Positions 25,664-33,982 of a stretch of 64,000 nucleotides of DNA are shown here, piece after piece; position 1 is the first letter of the stretch; every line of letters starts with the position of its first letter. The position numbers were made by a program, and so were the translations under genes. The notes beneath the pieces are model-generated. The model was given only the letters and a program-made list of their open reading frames with translations, was not told where the DNA came from and made no database searches. The DNA comes from Affinundibacterium amnicola (GTDB taxonomy: Bacteria > Pseudomonadota > Gammaproteobacteria > Burkholderiales > Burkholderiaceae_D), in the NCBI RefSeq assembly GCF_014284275.1, contig NZ_JACOFU010000008.1:62001-126000 (forward strand), read 5' to 3'.

Positions 25664-27886
25664 ATGATCTTGAAGGCAGGTTGCAATACATCAGCACTCA
25701 CATTGGTGAGCTTTTTGTTTTTTAGCGATTTTGAAGTCTCAGCACAAACCCAGCCAACGGAAGCTAATCAAGCCGTAGAAAAAGTTGTCGTGTTGGGCGA
25801 ACGCAATGAGTATTCTGGCTCACGTGAGGTGTTGGCAGGCAAGATCGTTCTAGGGCGAGCATGGTTAGATCGTAGTGCGGCTAGTACGGTTGCTGAAGCC
25901 TTGCGACGTGAATCTTCGGTGAGTGTGAATGCAGGCGGGAAGATTAGTCTCAAAGGATTGGCGGGCTACACACAAATCCTGTTGGATGGCCAAGTAGCAT
26001 CGGGAAGTATCAACCCTCTACAAATGGACCCTGCTTTAATTGAGCGCGTCGAAATTATCCACAGTGCCAGTGCAGATTCTGGTGCATTTGGTTTGGCTGG
26101 CACCATCAATGTTGTGACCCGCAATCGACGGAAGGCCTTACCGAAGCAGTTGAACTTGAACGGTGGTTCAGATGGTCACGGAAATCGCGCAGGAGTCAAT
26201 TTGCAAGGCGGATGGCGAGAAGACACTGGCACCATCTTCAATATCACTGGCAGTGCTACTAGTTCTCAATCGGAACTGGCTGGCGACGCGATATGGAATT
26301 GGCTTGATGCCATTGATACGAATGTGGGCAGTGTGGAATCCACAGTAAACAAAGCTGCAAGTCAACAATTCTCGCTCAGTCCCTCAATGACGTGGAAGCT
26401 AACGCCGAACGATGAATTACAACTAAATGCATCTGTGTCTGCCGTGGTAGACAAATACCACAACCAAAGTCACTTAATCAAAGGTCCAACATTGGATAAC
26501 GGTGGCTCTCGCCCCCAAGCTACACAACTTGTCGATGAAAACAAAACAAACTATGTGTCACTAGACACACAATGGCGTCATAAATTAGTCAACGAAGGAA
26601 CATCGACCATCCGTATCGACTTTACGCAGGAACGTATTGAGCAGAACAGAGACGCCAACACGACATGGACATCGAATTTATTCAATCAACTGGGTGTTGC
26701 TGAAACCTCGGTTAAAAACTACTTGAAAGGACGATGGCTGGTTGCCATGCCAAATCGCGAGGGACACAGGCTGCAATTTGCACTTTCGTCAGATATTTTT
26801 TTACAAAAACAAAATCAAAGCACGATGATTAACCGTGTGCTTGCAGATGGTGATTGGTTAGGTAGTTACCGCGCGGACTTATGGTCTTGGAATAGCGCGG
26901 CATGGGTACAAGATAATTGGAAGGTATCAGAGACGCTAGATCTGAAATTGGGCTGGCGACAAGAACACCGCACGAACCGCTGGAAGTCGGCAGAAATCCA
27001 ATCTAAAGTTGGCGCTAATTTATCAGCACCTTCTTTAAATCTGGCATGGAAACTAGATCCAGAAGGCGAACGCACAATCACACTTGGATTAGCACGCAGC
27101 TTCTCGAATATAGGTCCAGCGATGCTCAACCCCAGACCGAGCATCGCTGGAACCAGCCTGTGCACCAGCAATGAAAAGTGTGGAACGAATGACCCAAATC
27201 AAGCTGATCGTGCAGGTAATCCAGCACTGAAATATGAAAGTGGATGGGGACTTGATGGCTCACTAGAAAGACAATTCGGCGAGGCAAGTCAATGGAATTT
27301 ACGCGGCTACTATCGCTGGATCAAGGATGGATTTGCCTGGATTACGCAACGTGAAAATGTCGCTTGGGCGCACTCACCGCGTTGGGTGACTCGTCCGATG
27401 AATGTCGGTTCGGCAAATGCATTTGGAATCACGCTAGGTGTAGATACTGAGCTGAGTGACTGGATGGACAATGCGCCAGAAGTAAATATCAATTCTAGCT
27501 TGCAATGGAACCACTCTAACTTGAGTACGATACCCGGCCCTGACAACCGCATAGAAGGACAACAACCATGGTCTGGTCGCTTAGGCTTGAGCTACAAACC
27601 AGAAGGAAAACCTTTAGAGATCCAAGTTGATTTATTACTTAACCCCGCGCAATGGTGGCAGGCATCTCGGGATACCCGAATCTACACAGCAACGCATAAG
27701 GAAATGTCAGCAAAAGCAATTTGGACTTTTTCTCCACAACAAAAGCTCATTTTGTCATTGCAAAATATGCTGTCAGCGCAGAGTAAAACTCTGACACTAT
27801 ATACAGCAGATCGCGTAATGCAAAAGCTTGCAACGCAACGTGCTCGAACTTATTTGTCTTTGCGTTTTGAAACGCAATTTGAATAG
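25664..27886 (+). CDS. TonB-dependent outer-membrane receptor of the peptide operon
   Basis: A 740-residue receptor. A signal sequence (cleaved near VSA, about residue 27) is followed by a possible TonB box (EKVVVLGE) and a plug domain (about 45-155) with the pattern SLKGLAGYTQILLDGQ and ERVEIIHSASADSGAFGLAGTINVVTR. The rest is an outer-membrane beta-barrel ending in an aromatic strand (YLSLRFETQFE). TonB-dependent receptors import scarce metal complexes, vitamins, sugars or peptides. No Fur box or ABC transporter is seen with it. The operon partners, two Cys-rich peptides and a glutaredoxin-like protein, suggest the ligand could be one of the peptides or a complex it carries. Confidence 0.88.
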   Translation: MILKAGCNTSALTLVSFLFFSDFEVSAQTQPTEANQAVEKVVVLGERNEYSGSREVLAGKIVLGRAWLDRSAASTVAEALRRESSVSVNAGGKISLKGLAGYTQILLDGQVASGSINPLQMDPALIERVEIIHSASADSGAFGLAGTINVVTRNRRKALPKQLNLNGGSDGHGNRAGVNLQGGWREDTGTIFNITGSATSSQSELAGDAIWNWLDAIDTNVGSVESTVNKAASQQFSLSPSMTWKLTPNDELQLNASVSAVVDKYHNQSHLIKGPTLDNGGSRPQATQLVDENKTNYVSLDTQWRHKLVNEGTSTIRIDFTQERIEQNRDANTTWTSNLFNQLGVAETSVKNYLKGRWLVAMPNREGHRLQFALSSDIFLQKQNQSTMINRVLADGDWLGSYRADLWSWNSAAWVQDNWKVSETLDLKLGWRQEHRTNRWKSAEIQSKVGANLSAPSLNLAWKLDPEGERTITLGLARSFSNIGPAMLNPRPSIAGTSLCTSNEKCGTNDPNQADRAGNPALKYESGWGLDGSLERQFGEASQWNLRGYYRWIKDGFAWITQRENVAWAHSPRWVTRPMNVGSANAFGITLGVDTELSDWMDNAPEVNINSSLQWNHSNLSTIPGPDNRIEGQQPWSGRLGLSYKPEGKPLEIQVDLLLNPAQWWQASRDTRIYTATHKEMSAKAIWTFSPQQKLILSLQNMLSAQSKTLTLYTADRVMQKLATQRARTYLSLRFETQFE

Positions 27887-27923
27887 CGCCGTGTTTATCC
27901 ATTATTTTCGAAGCGAGGTAATT

Positions 27924-28358
27924 TTGAACCAGAATCAAAGCATCAAGCAAAATATAAAATCAATAGGTATCAACATCGCTGCAGTGGCACTTGCAATAGC
28001 CATCGGTATTCCACTTGGCGGTAGCCTATTGAAACAATTCGAATTAACAACAAGCACATCTCCTCCAATCCCAACACCTATTTCGCCTGACGTGGCAAAT
28101 CGCCTCTTTCAAAATGTTGCACAAGATGTGATCGTATTTGGCGATACCACGTGTGAGTTCTGCAAAAAAGGTCTGTCTGTACTTGATAATTTAGGTATAA
28201 ATTACAAAATTTACTACATCGACCAAGATGCAGAAGCAAAAAGGATTTTCAAAACACTTAATGCAGAGGGCGTTCCTGTGTTAATTTCTAGAAGTCAAAT
28301 TTTCATTGGGTTTAAGCAGGATGTCTGGGAGAAATTTGTACAGAAAGAGCCACGTTAA
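27924..28358 (+). CDS. Membrane-anchored glutaredoxin-like thiol oxidoreductase
   Basis: Start set at TTG 27924, preceded by GAGG with a 5-nt spacer and placed 37 bp after the receptor gene; an open frame extends upstream into that gene but without signals. The product is 144 residues: one membrane segment (about 15-34), a Pro/Thr-rich linker, and a thioredoxin-fold domain. Active site CEFC is at 77-80 (VFGDTTCEFCKKG) and the cis-proline region is GVPVLI at 117-121. With the N-terminus inside, the catalytic domain faces the periplasm. It could oxidise, reduce or proofread disulfides of the twin-CX3C peptides encoded upstream. Noticeably A+T-rich. Confidence 0.8.
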   Translation: MNQNQSIKQNIKSIGINIAAVALAIAIGIPLGGSLLKQFELTTSTSPPIPTPISPDVANRLFQNVAQDVIVFGDTTCEFCKKGLSVLDNLGINYKIYYIDQDAEAKRIFKTLNAEGVPVLISRSQIFIGFKQDVWEKFVQKEPR

Positions 28359-28559
28359 GTAGTGAACAACTGATTTTCTCCGTCTCTACAAGAAAGCTCT
28401 GCACAATCTTCGAGAACATCCGAAATTTGACGTCGAGAAGCGTACTTGTTCAATAGAACAATGAATATTGGAGGTTTAAAATCAGTTATTCAGTAGATTA
28501 TGTGGAGCTCTCTACAATTTTTTCACACGCGGAAATAAGTCTATGCAACCAATACAGAG

Positions 28560-28594
28560 AAGCCAGTATGGCTTATTGTCATACTGGCTTTTTT
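28560..28594 (+). terminator. Rho-independent terminator of the peptide/receptor operon
   Basis: AAGCCAGTATG (28560-28570) and CATACTGGCTT (28580-28590) form a perfect 11-bp stem with a 9-nt loop, followed by TTTT. It lies about 200 bp after the glutaredoxin-like gene; the interval (28359-28559) holds no gene I can support. Confidence 0.9.
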
Positions 28595-28616
28595 AAAATT
28601 AACGATCCGTTTTGAA

Positions 28617-30230
28617 TTAACGTGCCGCTGGTCTTGCTGGTTCTGGTGGCATAGGCTTACGTGGAATTAATTCATCACGATTTGCTGTGTGCGCAACAAA
28701 GTTCGCCATCACCATCGCTGCTTGCATCATGTCGCCTTTTTGGATCTTGTCAAACAAATCCATATTGCTGTGATGCGTGCGTGTGAAGTAATCCATCGGT
28801 TCTTGGATAAATTGGAAGCCAGGTACGCCGACTGCGTCAAAACTCACGTGGTCCGTGCTACCAGTTTTACGCAAAGTTGCGGTCTTCGCGCCAAGATCGT
28901 GGAATGGTGCCAACCATGTATCAAAAATGGCTTTTGCTGCGGCATTGTTTTCTGCATAAATACCGCGGATTTTACCGCCACCGTTATCGAGATTGTAGTA
29001 AGCAGAAATCTTGCCATGTAATGGTTTCAACATTAATGGACCAGTTGGACGACGCATAAAGCTAGGCAGATCCTTTTCTTTTGGATCTGTCGATTCAGGA
29101 CGCGCAGCGACATTTTTGTTGATGAAATCACGTGAGCCTAATAAACCTTGCTCTTCACCGCCCCACAAGGCGATACGAATCGTGCGACGTGGTTTGAAGT
29201 TGATCGCTTTTAACAAACGCACAGCTTCCATCGCAACCGCAACACCAGCGGCGTTGTCTGTTGCGCCAGTACCTGCATGCCATGAATCTAAGTGACCACC
29301 GAGCATGACGATTTCATCTTTTTTATCGCTACCTGGAATCTCTGCAAACACATTGATGGAGTTCGCTGGATCTTCGTCACCAAAATTGACGGCAACTTCG
29401 ACTTCCACTTCCACATCTTTTTTCTTTTCGATCAAACGGAATACGCGGTTGTATTGTTCGGTCGACATTACCAAAGCGGATGGGCCTATTGGCTCACCTT
29501 GTTTGTAAGATCCGCCACCTGCAACGAAAATCGTACCGTCATCACCGCGCGACACATTCACGGTCGCGATCACGCCTTCTTCCGTCAGGTAAGGATTAAT
29601 TTTTTTGGCAAATGCCATACGCTTTGCAAGCTCCGCCATATCTGTCGGTGGGCGAGCTGGTGCGCCGCCTAATTCCATATGTTCTAAGTCATGCAATTCT
29701 TGATCGGTGTAACGCTTAGCATCAGCTGTCGTGTGCAATTTGGTTGGTGTCATGGCATCGCGCAATATGATCGTGCCTTTCAGCTTGCCTTTCCATTTCG
29801 CCAAATCTTCATCGTTTTCTAATTTGACATAAACCACTTTACCGCGCTTCACACCGTCAGTGCCTGGTGTCCACGCTTTTGGAATCGCGACCAATTCTAA
29901 ATTGGATGGTGCAACCATGCGCATCGCTGCTTTTTCTAACACCCAGCTACGACCAAAAGGGGCAATGCTAACCACTTGCGCGTTTTGTAAACCCCACTCA
30001 CTTAATTGTGCCTTTGACCAATCACCGGCTTTTTTCAAACTTGGAGAACCTGTTAAACGCGGACCAATTTCATCGGTCAAGACGCTCAAAGTTTCCATAA
30101 TTTTGGAACGGTTCGTTCCTTCGTCACGGATTTTATTCACTAAAGCCAGATCGACTTTCTCATCGGCTGCCAAAGCCGGCAAGGTACTGCTCACCAATAG
30201 CGAGCACACCAATAGACTGATTAAACGCAT
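28617..30230 (-). CDS. Secreted M28-family metallopeptidase with PA domain
   Basis: A 537-residue exported protein; the signal peptide is MRLISLLVCSLLVSSTLPALA. A PA-type insertion lies around residues 130-260. The M28 peptidase domain shows GGHLDSWHAG, GATDNAAGVAVAME, ALWGGEEQGLLGS, YYNLDNGGG and the final zinc ligand in GSTDHVSF. It should be a di-zinc aminopeptidase or carboxypeptidase acting in the periplasm. The C-terminus is Pro/Ala/Arg-rich. It is the second M28 enzyme in the window, only distantly similar to the one at 10758. Confidence 0.9.
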   Translation of the reverse strand: MRLISLLVCSLLVSSTLPALAADEKVDLALVNKIRDEGTNRSKIMETLSVLTDEIGPRLTGSPSLKKAGDWSKAQLSEWGLQNAQVVSIAPFGRSWVLEKAAMRMVAPSNLELVAIPKAWTPGTDGVKRGKVVYVKLENDEDLAKWKGKLKGTIILRDAMTPTKLHTTADAKRYTDQELHDLEHMELGGAPARPPTDMAELAKRMAFAKKINPYLTEEGVIATVNVSRGDDGTIFVAGGGSYKQGEPIGPSALVMSTEQYNRVFRLIEKKKDVEVEVEVAVNFGDEDPANSINVFAEIPGSDKKDEIVMLGGHLDSWHAGTGATDNAAGVAVAMEAVRLLKAINFKPRRTIRIALWGGEEQGLLGSRDFINKNVAARPESTDPKEKDLPSFMRRPTGPLMLKPLHGKISAYYNLDNGGGKIRGIYAENNAAAKAIFDTWLAPFHDLGAKTATLRKTGSTDHVSFDAVGVPGFQFIQEPMDYFTRTHHSNMDLFDKIQKGDMMQAAMVMANFVAHTANRDELIPRKPMPPEPARPAAR

Positions 30231-30348
30231 CTTATTATTCCTTATCGTGGTTAGTATCGTTGATTAGGATGAAACACCAAGTTCCCTCATCCAGCAGCGT
30301 TCGATAAGTAAACGGCAAAAATGGTTCCCGATAAAAATTGAATTCCAT

Positions 30349-30387
30349 AAAAAAAGCCTCAGGCTTCTTGCTAAGAAGCTTGAGGCT
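30349..30387 (-). terminator. Rho-independent terminator of the siderophore receptor gene
   Basis: Read on the minus strand: AGCCTCAAGCTTCTT, a 3-nt loop, AAGAAGCCTGAGGCT (15-bp stem with one wobble) and then seven T residues. It lies 50 bp after the receptor stop codon. Confidence 0.94.
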
Positions 30388-30436
30388 GAAGAGAAGTCGA
30401 AACTCGCTTTGGAATTACTAAGAGAAAGTTGTGTGC

Positions 30437-32557
30437 TTAATATTTGAAATGCAAGCCCAAACGCACCGCACGTGGTGATCCTGGTGTGATGTTGTTATTG
30501 CTATGCGCCGCAGCGTAATAGGTTTTATCGGCGAGATTTTCTACATTCAACTGCAACTGCACATGTTTGTCCCAAGTGTAATACAAAGCGGCATCAACGC
30601 GCGTAAAGCCCGGCAAGCTGACGAGATTGTCAGTGGATGGATAAATCGCACCACGATAAACCACACCTGCAGCAAGGCCCCATTGGCTATTCAGATCGTA
30701 ACGATTCCAAATCGATGCGCTGTGGGTCGGTACTTGTGCCAATTTCGCACCGGCTTTTGCAGTAGCTGACTGCGTGCGGGTAATAGTCGCATCTTGATAT
30801 GCGTACCCGCCCATGATGCTCCAAGCTGAACTCAGTTTGCCGCTAACGGCCAACTCAACACCTTGGCTACGCTGGCCATCAACCAAAATGGTTTTCGTGG
30901 AATCACTAGGATCAGTAATAGCGACATTGCTGCGATCTAATTGATACACCGCCGCGCTCAAAGTTAAGTCTTTAGAGACATCCCATTTCGCACCGACTTC
31001 GATGTTCTTGAATTTTTCTGGATCAAATGCCTGATTCGTCACGGTCAACGAAGACAATTGTTCACCCGCGCGTGGCGCAAACGCTAAGCTATAACTCGCA
31101 TACAAAGATATCTCCGTAAATGGTTTATAAATTAAACCAGCACGAGGAGAAATCGGGGTATCGGTATTTTCTAACTTTTGCGCATTGCGATTATTGGTGA
31201 AATCGATGCCGAAATTATCGTAGCGCAAACCCAGAATAGCCTGCCATTGTGGTGAGAATTCAATTTGATCCTGCGCATAGATCGCGACATTTTTTGCGAC
31301 ACTATGATTGTTTGCATCAGTGGCGGATTGACGGAAAGTCACACCATCAGCATAAGGTTTTGTAATCGCCACGTTTATGCTGGTGGCATTGGGACCAACG
31401 CTTGGGAAGTAACCAGTTTGGCGTAAGTTATCGGTCGTCTGCTGACCAATTTCCAAACCTGTCAAAATTTTATGCTTCACGCCTGCTGCCAAAACTTCAA
31501 AGGTCAGATCGGTTTGATTAAAGAAATTCTTACGCTGTGTATCTTGGTTATACGCACTGATCGCAATACTGCTTGCTGTGCTATTTACCGCGCCTGGAAA
31601 AACGTTTTGATAGAACTTGTCATAGTCTGCATAACGTGTGCGATTACGCAAAGTGACGCCATTGCCAAAATCATGATCAATGCTTGCGCTCAAGGCATCG
31701 ACTTTCGACGTCGTCGGACTTAAAGCTGCGTTACCAAAAAACACACTATTGCCAACTACCAGCGGTTCACCTTGAAAAGAAGGAATGCCACGATCAGCGA
31801 CACGTTCATCATTAAAATGTTCGTAGCCAACTACCACGCTAGTATTTTGTCCGGCACGAATCGCAAAAGTGGGATTGATACCAGCGCGTTTAATGTTCAC
31901 GCCATCGCGGAAGCTATCGGAATTTTCTACCATACCAGTCACACGGAAAGCGAGATCTTGGTTAATCGCTTGACCAACATCGGCGGTAGCACGACGGTTG
32001 TTCCAAGAACCCAAAGTGATCGACGCTTCACGCACTGGCGACCACTGTGCTTGTTTAGTAACGCGATTGATAATCCCGCCTGAACCGCCACGGCCAAAGA
32101 TCATCGCGTTAGAACCTTTCAGGGCTTCGACACTTTCGATGTTGTAAAAGTCACGATAGTATTGAACGTCATCACGGATTCCATCGACAAAGAAATCACT
32201 GGTTGATGCATTACCACGAAACACCGCCGTATCACGATTGCCTTCACCTTGTGCGGTGACTACACCCGGAACATAACGAATCGCATCCGCCATGCTTTGC
32301 ATTGCCTGATCTTTCATCAATTCTTTGGTAATGACAGTGATCGCTTGTGGCGTATCGCGCAACAAAGTGTCTGTCTTGGTCGCGGTGCTGCTGATTTTTG
32401 TCACATATTTTTGTTCTGCCGCGCCAACAATCTGCACTTCTGGCAACTTGGTTTCTTGCGGTGCTGTGGTGGAGTTTTGCGCTAAAACAGGGAAACTAAT
32501 CAAAGCTAATAAAGCTGGCAAAGTCGCTAAAGCGAAACGAGGGGTAGTACGTTGCAT
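30437..32557 (-). CDS. TonB-dependent siderophore receptor (catecholate Fiu-like)
   Basis: Start set at ATG 32557, with GAGAA six bases upstream and an immediate signal peptide (MQRTTPRFALATLPALLALI, ending VLAQ). The product is 706 residues. A TonB box-like LPEVQIVG precedes the plug, which has RDTPQAITVITKELM, RYVPGVVTAQGEGNRDT and FVDGIRDD followed by GSNAMIFGRGGSGGIINRVTK, the pattern of siderophore receptors of the Fiu/FhuA type. The barrel ends in VRLGLHFKY. A Fur-box-like sequence about 104 bp upstream and a terminator downstream make it an iron-regulated single gene. Confidence 0.92.
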   Translation of the reverse strand: MQRTTPRFALATLPALLALISFPVLAQNSTTAPQETKLPEVQIVGAAEQKYVTKISSTATKTDTLLRDTPQAITVITKELMKDQAMQSMADAIRYVPGVVTAQGEGNRDTAVFRGNASTSDFFVDGIRDDVQYYRDFYNIESVEALKGSNAMIFGRGGSGGIINRVTKQAQWSPVREASITLGSWNNRRATADVGQAINQDLAFRVTGMVENSDSFRDGVNIKRAGINPTFAIRAGQNTSVVVGYEHFNDERVADRGIPSFQGEPLVVGNSVFFGNAALSPTTSKVDALSASIDHDFGNGVTLRNRTRYADYDKFYQNVFPGAVNSTASSIAISAYNQDTQRKNFFNQTDLTFEVLAAGVKHKILTGLEIGQQTTDNLRQTGYFPSVGPNATSINVAITKPYADGVTFRQSATDANNHSVAKNVAIYAQDQIEFSPQWQAILGLRYDNFGIDFTNNRNAQKLENTDTPISPRAGLIYKPFTEISLYASYSLAFAPRAGEQLSSLTVTNQAFDPEKFKNIEVGAKWDVSKDLTLSAAVYQLDRSNVAITDPSDSTKTILVDGQRSQGVELAVSGKLSSAWSIMGGYAYQDATITRTQSATAKAGAKLAQVPTHSASIWNRYDLNSQWGLAAGVVYRGAIYPSTDNLVSLPGFTRVDAALYYTWDKHVQLQLNVENLADKTYYAAAHSNNNITPGSPRAVRLGLHFKY

Positions 32558-32660
32558 AACATTCTCACAAAATAATGAAATCGATTTGACGCTGCTCTCA
32601 GAGTCATTTTCTGAAAGCGCCAAGCCATCACTTGGCTTTCAATGAGTCGACATTATAAAT

Positions 32661-32679
32661 GCGAATTATTATCATTACC
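32661..32679 (-). promoter_or_regulatory. Fur box upstream of the siderophore receptor
   Basis: On the minus strand the sequence GGTAATGATAATAATTCGC matches the GATAAT-GATAAT-n-ATTATC consensus at 15 of 18 defined positions by hexamers (5/6, 6/6, 4/6). It lies about 104 bp before the receptor start. Ferric uptake regulator binding would repress the gene when iron is plentiful. Confidence 0.75.
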
Positions 32680-32831
32680 AATCAAAACCGGGACAGCGCT
32701 TGCTGAAAATCAAGAAAATCGCCCGCAAAGCTCAAAACTTCTCTATATGAAAATCTTATTTAACAAGAGTAATGGATGTACGACAACACAGTTACATAAT
32801 GATTGGTAACTAGGCAAGATTGGAATTGCAG

Positions 32832-32884
32832 AGGGTGCGTCGTGTGTGCTAAACACATTAACTTCGGTGCGCATGACGCACCCT
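32832..32884. repeat. REP-like palindromic intergenic repeat
   Basis: AGGGTGCGTC (32832-32841) and GACGCACCCT (32875-32884) are exact reverse complements. The loop contains further symmetry: GTGT...ACAC, and GGTGCGCATGACGCACC near the right end. GGTGCG/CGCACC palindromes of this kind are widespread as dispersed intergenic repeats in Proteobacteria. It lies 50 bp beyond the stop of the epimerase gene and may also stabilise that transcript's end. Confidence 0.6.
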
Positions 32885-32934
32885 ACTGTATTGTCGATGT
32901 CCGTAACAGTTTTGCGCAATGAATAAGTGCAAAG

Positions 32935-33756
32935 CTACTTAGTATCCACGCTCATCAACTGCATGCCTGCCCAGACCTGACCTGGAGCCAAAACTACCGG
33001 CTGCATAATCGATGCGGCCTCGACACAAATCATGTGCTGGTAAGCATGCGATTCCAAGTCACTGATCTGGGCTGCTTTTTCTAACCATGGGTTCCACACC
33101 ACGGCATCAGAGAAGCCAGCTTGGCGTATCTGTAATACCTGATGTGCTTGTTCAATATGAACATCGGCAATCAGATCAGCATAAATTCTGTCTGTTTCGG
33201 CCGTAATAGTAAGCACTTCGTCAGCTTGCACACAATCGTCCACATTAGTGACCGTGTCGCGATAACGCAATCCTTGCAAACCATGCAATCGGGTAGTGTG
33301 GATATCATTCACTTGAAAGTAGGTGTGTAGGGCACTCTGAAAACTTAGTTCGGCATCGCCATGATTCTCGACCGAGAAATCCAGTTGCAAACTTTGCTCT
33401 GCAATCGTCACAACCAGTTCTGCGCGAAACGCATGTGGCCAGATCGCTAAGCTCGCGGCTGTTTGTTTTAACTCAAAAACAGCCTGTGCCGCACCTTGCT
33501 CAATTTGTCCGCTACGTACTAGATGCCAATTGGCGGTTCGGGCAAAGCCGTGTTTTGGTAGAGGACCTAAATTTGAAAATTGTGGAAAAACAATCGGGAC
33601 ACCACCGCGGATTGCGACACCCTCACAAAACTCTGACTTCTTACTCAAAAATAATTGTTCCTCACCATTGGCGGGTATCCACGAACAAACGTGCGCGCCA
33701 TGTGTCAATATTTCTGCACTGGCACCATCTCTGGCTTGAAGTCGGATCTTTTCCAT
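32935..33756 (-). CDS. D-hexose-6-phosphate mutarotase (aldose 1-epimerase family, YeaD-like)
   Basis: Start set at ATG 33756 (MEKIRLQARDG), giving 273 residues. A longer open frame continues to 34365 but overlaps a convincing gene on the other strand and is non-homologous in character. Motifs of the galactose-mutarotase fold are visible: GGVPIVFPQF, LPKHGFART, SFQSALHTYFQV and VVWNPWLEKA, then the C-terminal CVEAASI...LAPGQVW typical of glucose-6-phosphate 1-epimerases. The enzyme interconverts alpha and beta forms of hexose-6-phosphates in the cytosol. Confidence 0.92.
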   Translation of the reverse strand: MEKIRLQARDGASAEILTHGAHVCSWIPANGEEQLFLSKKSEFCEGVAIRGGVPIVFPQFSNLGPLPKHGFARTANWHLVRSGQIEQGAAQAVFELKQTAASLAIWPHAFRAELVVTIAEQSLQLDFSVENHGDAELSFQSALHTYFQVNDIHTTRLHGLQGLRYRDTVTNVDDCVQADEVLTITAETDRIYADLIADVHIEQAHQVLQIRQAGFSDAVVWNPWLEKAAQISDLESHAYQHMICVEAASIMQPVVLAPGQVWAGMQLMSVDTK

Positions 33757-33982
33757 GAAGTACAAACTTTCTGCTAAAACAGCGGTGTTATCAAAGCGGA
33801 TGTATATTTTAGCGTTTCTCTCCGTCAAATTTGCCCTTATTTCACCCTTATTACACCATTGAAGCCATGAATTTTGCATTCTGTCGTTAACCGCAAGCAT
33901 CGCCTTGGCGCTTCCAGTAAACTTCAAACATCGAAATTCCCATGAATCTTCAACATAGTTTCTACATAAATCGGAGGCGGAT

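Larger units (their letters stand above)
32558..32934. other. Intergenic region with Fur box and palindromic repeat
   Basis: No gene seen. The right-hand promoter of the siderophore receptor with its Fur-box-like site occupies the left part, and a REP-like palindrome lies at 32832-32884; both are listed separately. The stretch between them (32690-32825) shows nothing further. Confidence 0.6.

Noticed and set aside
27828..27923. 32-codon extension of the glutaredoxin-like gene into the receptor gene
   Set aside because: The TTG at 27924 has GAGG at correct spacing; the extension lacks signals and overlaps receptor codons in another frame.
28359..28559. Possible extra small gene before the peptide-operon terminator
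   Set aside because: Only very short open frames without ribosome binding sites or signal peptides.
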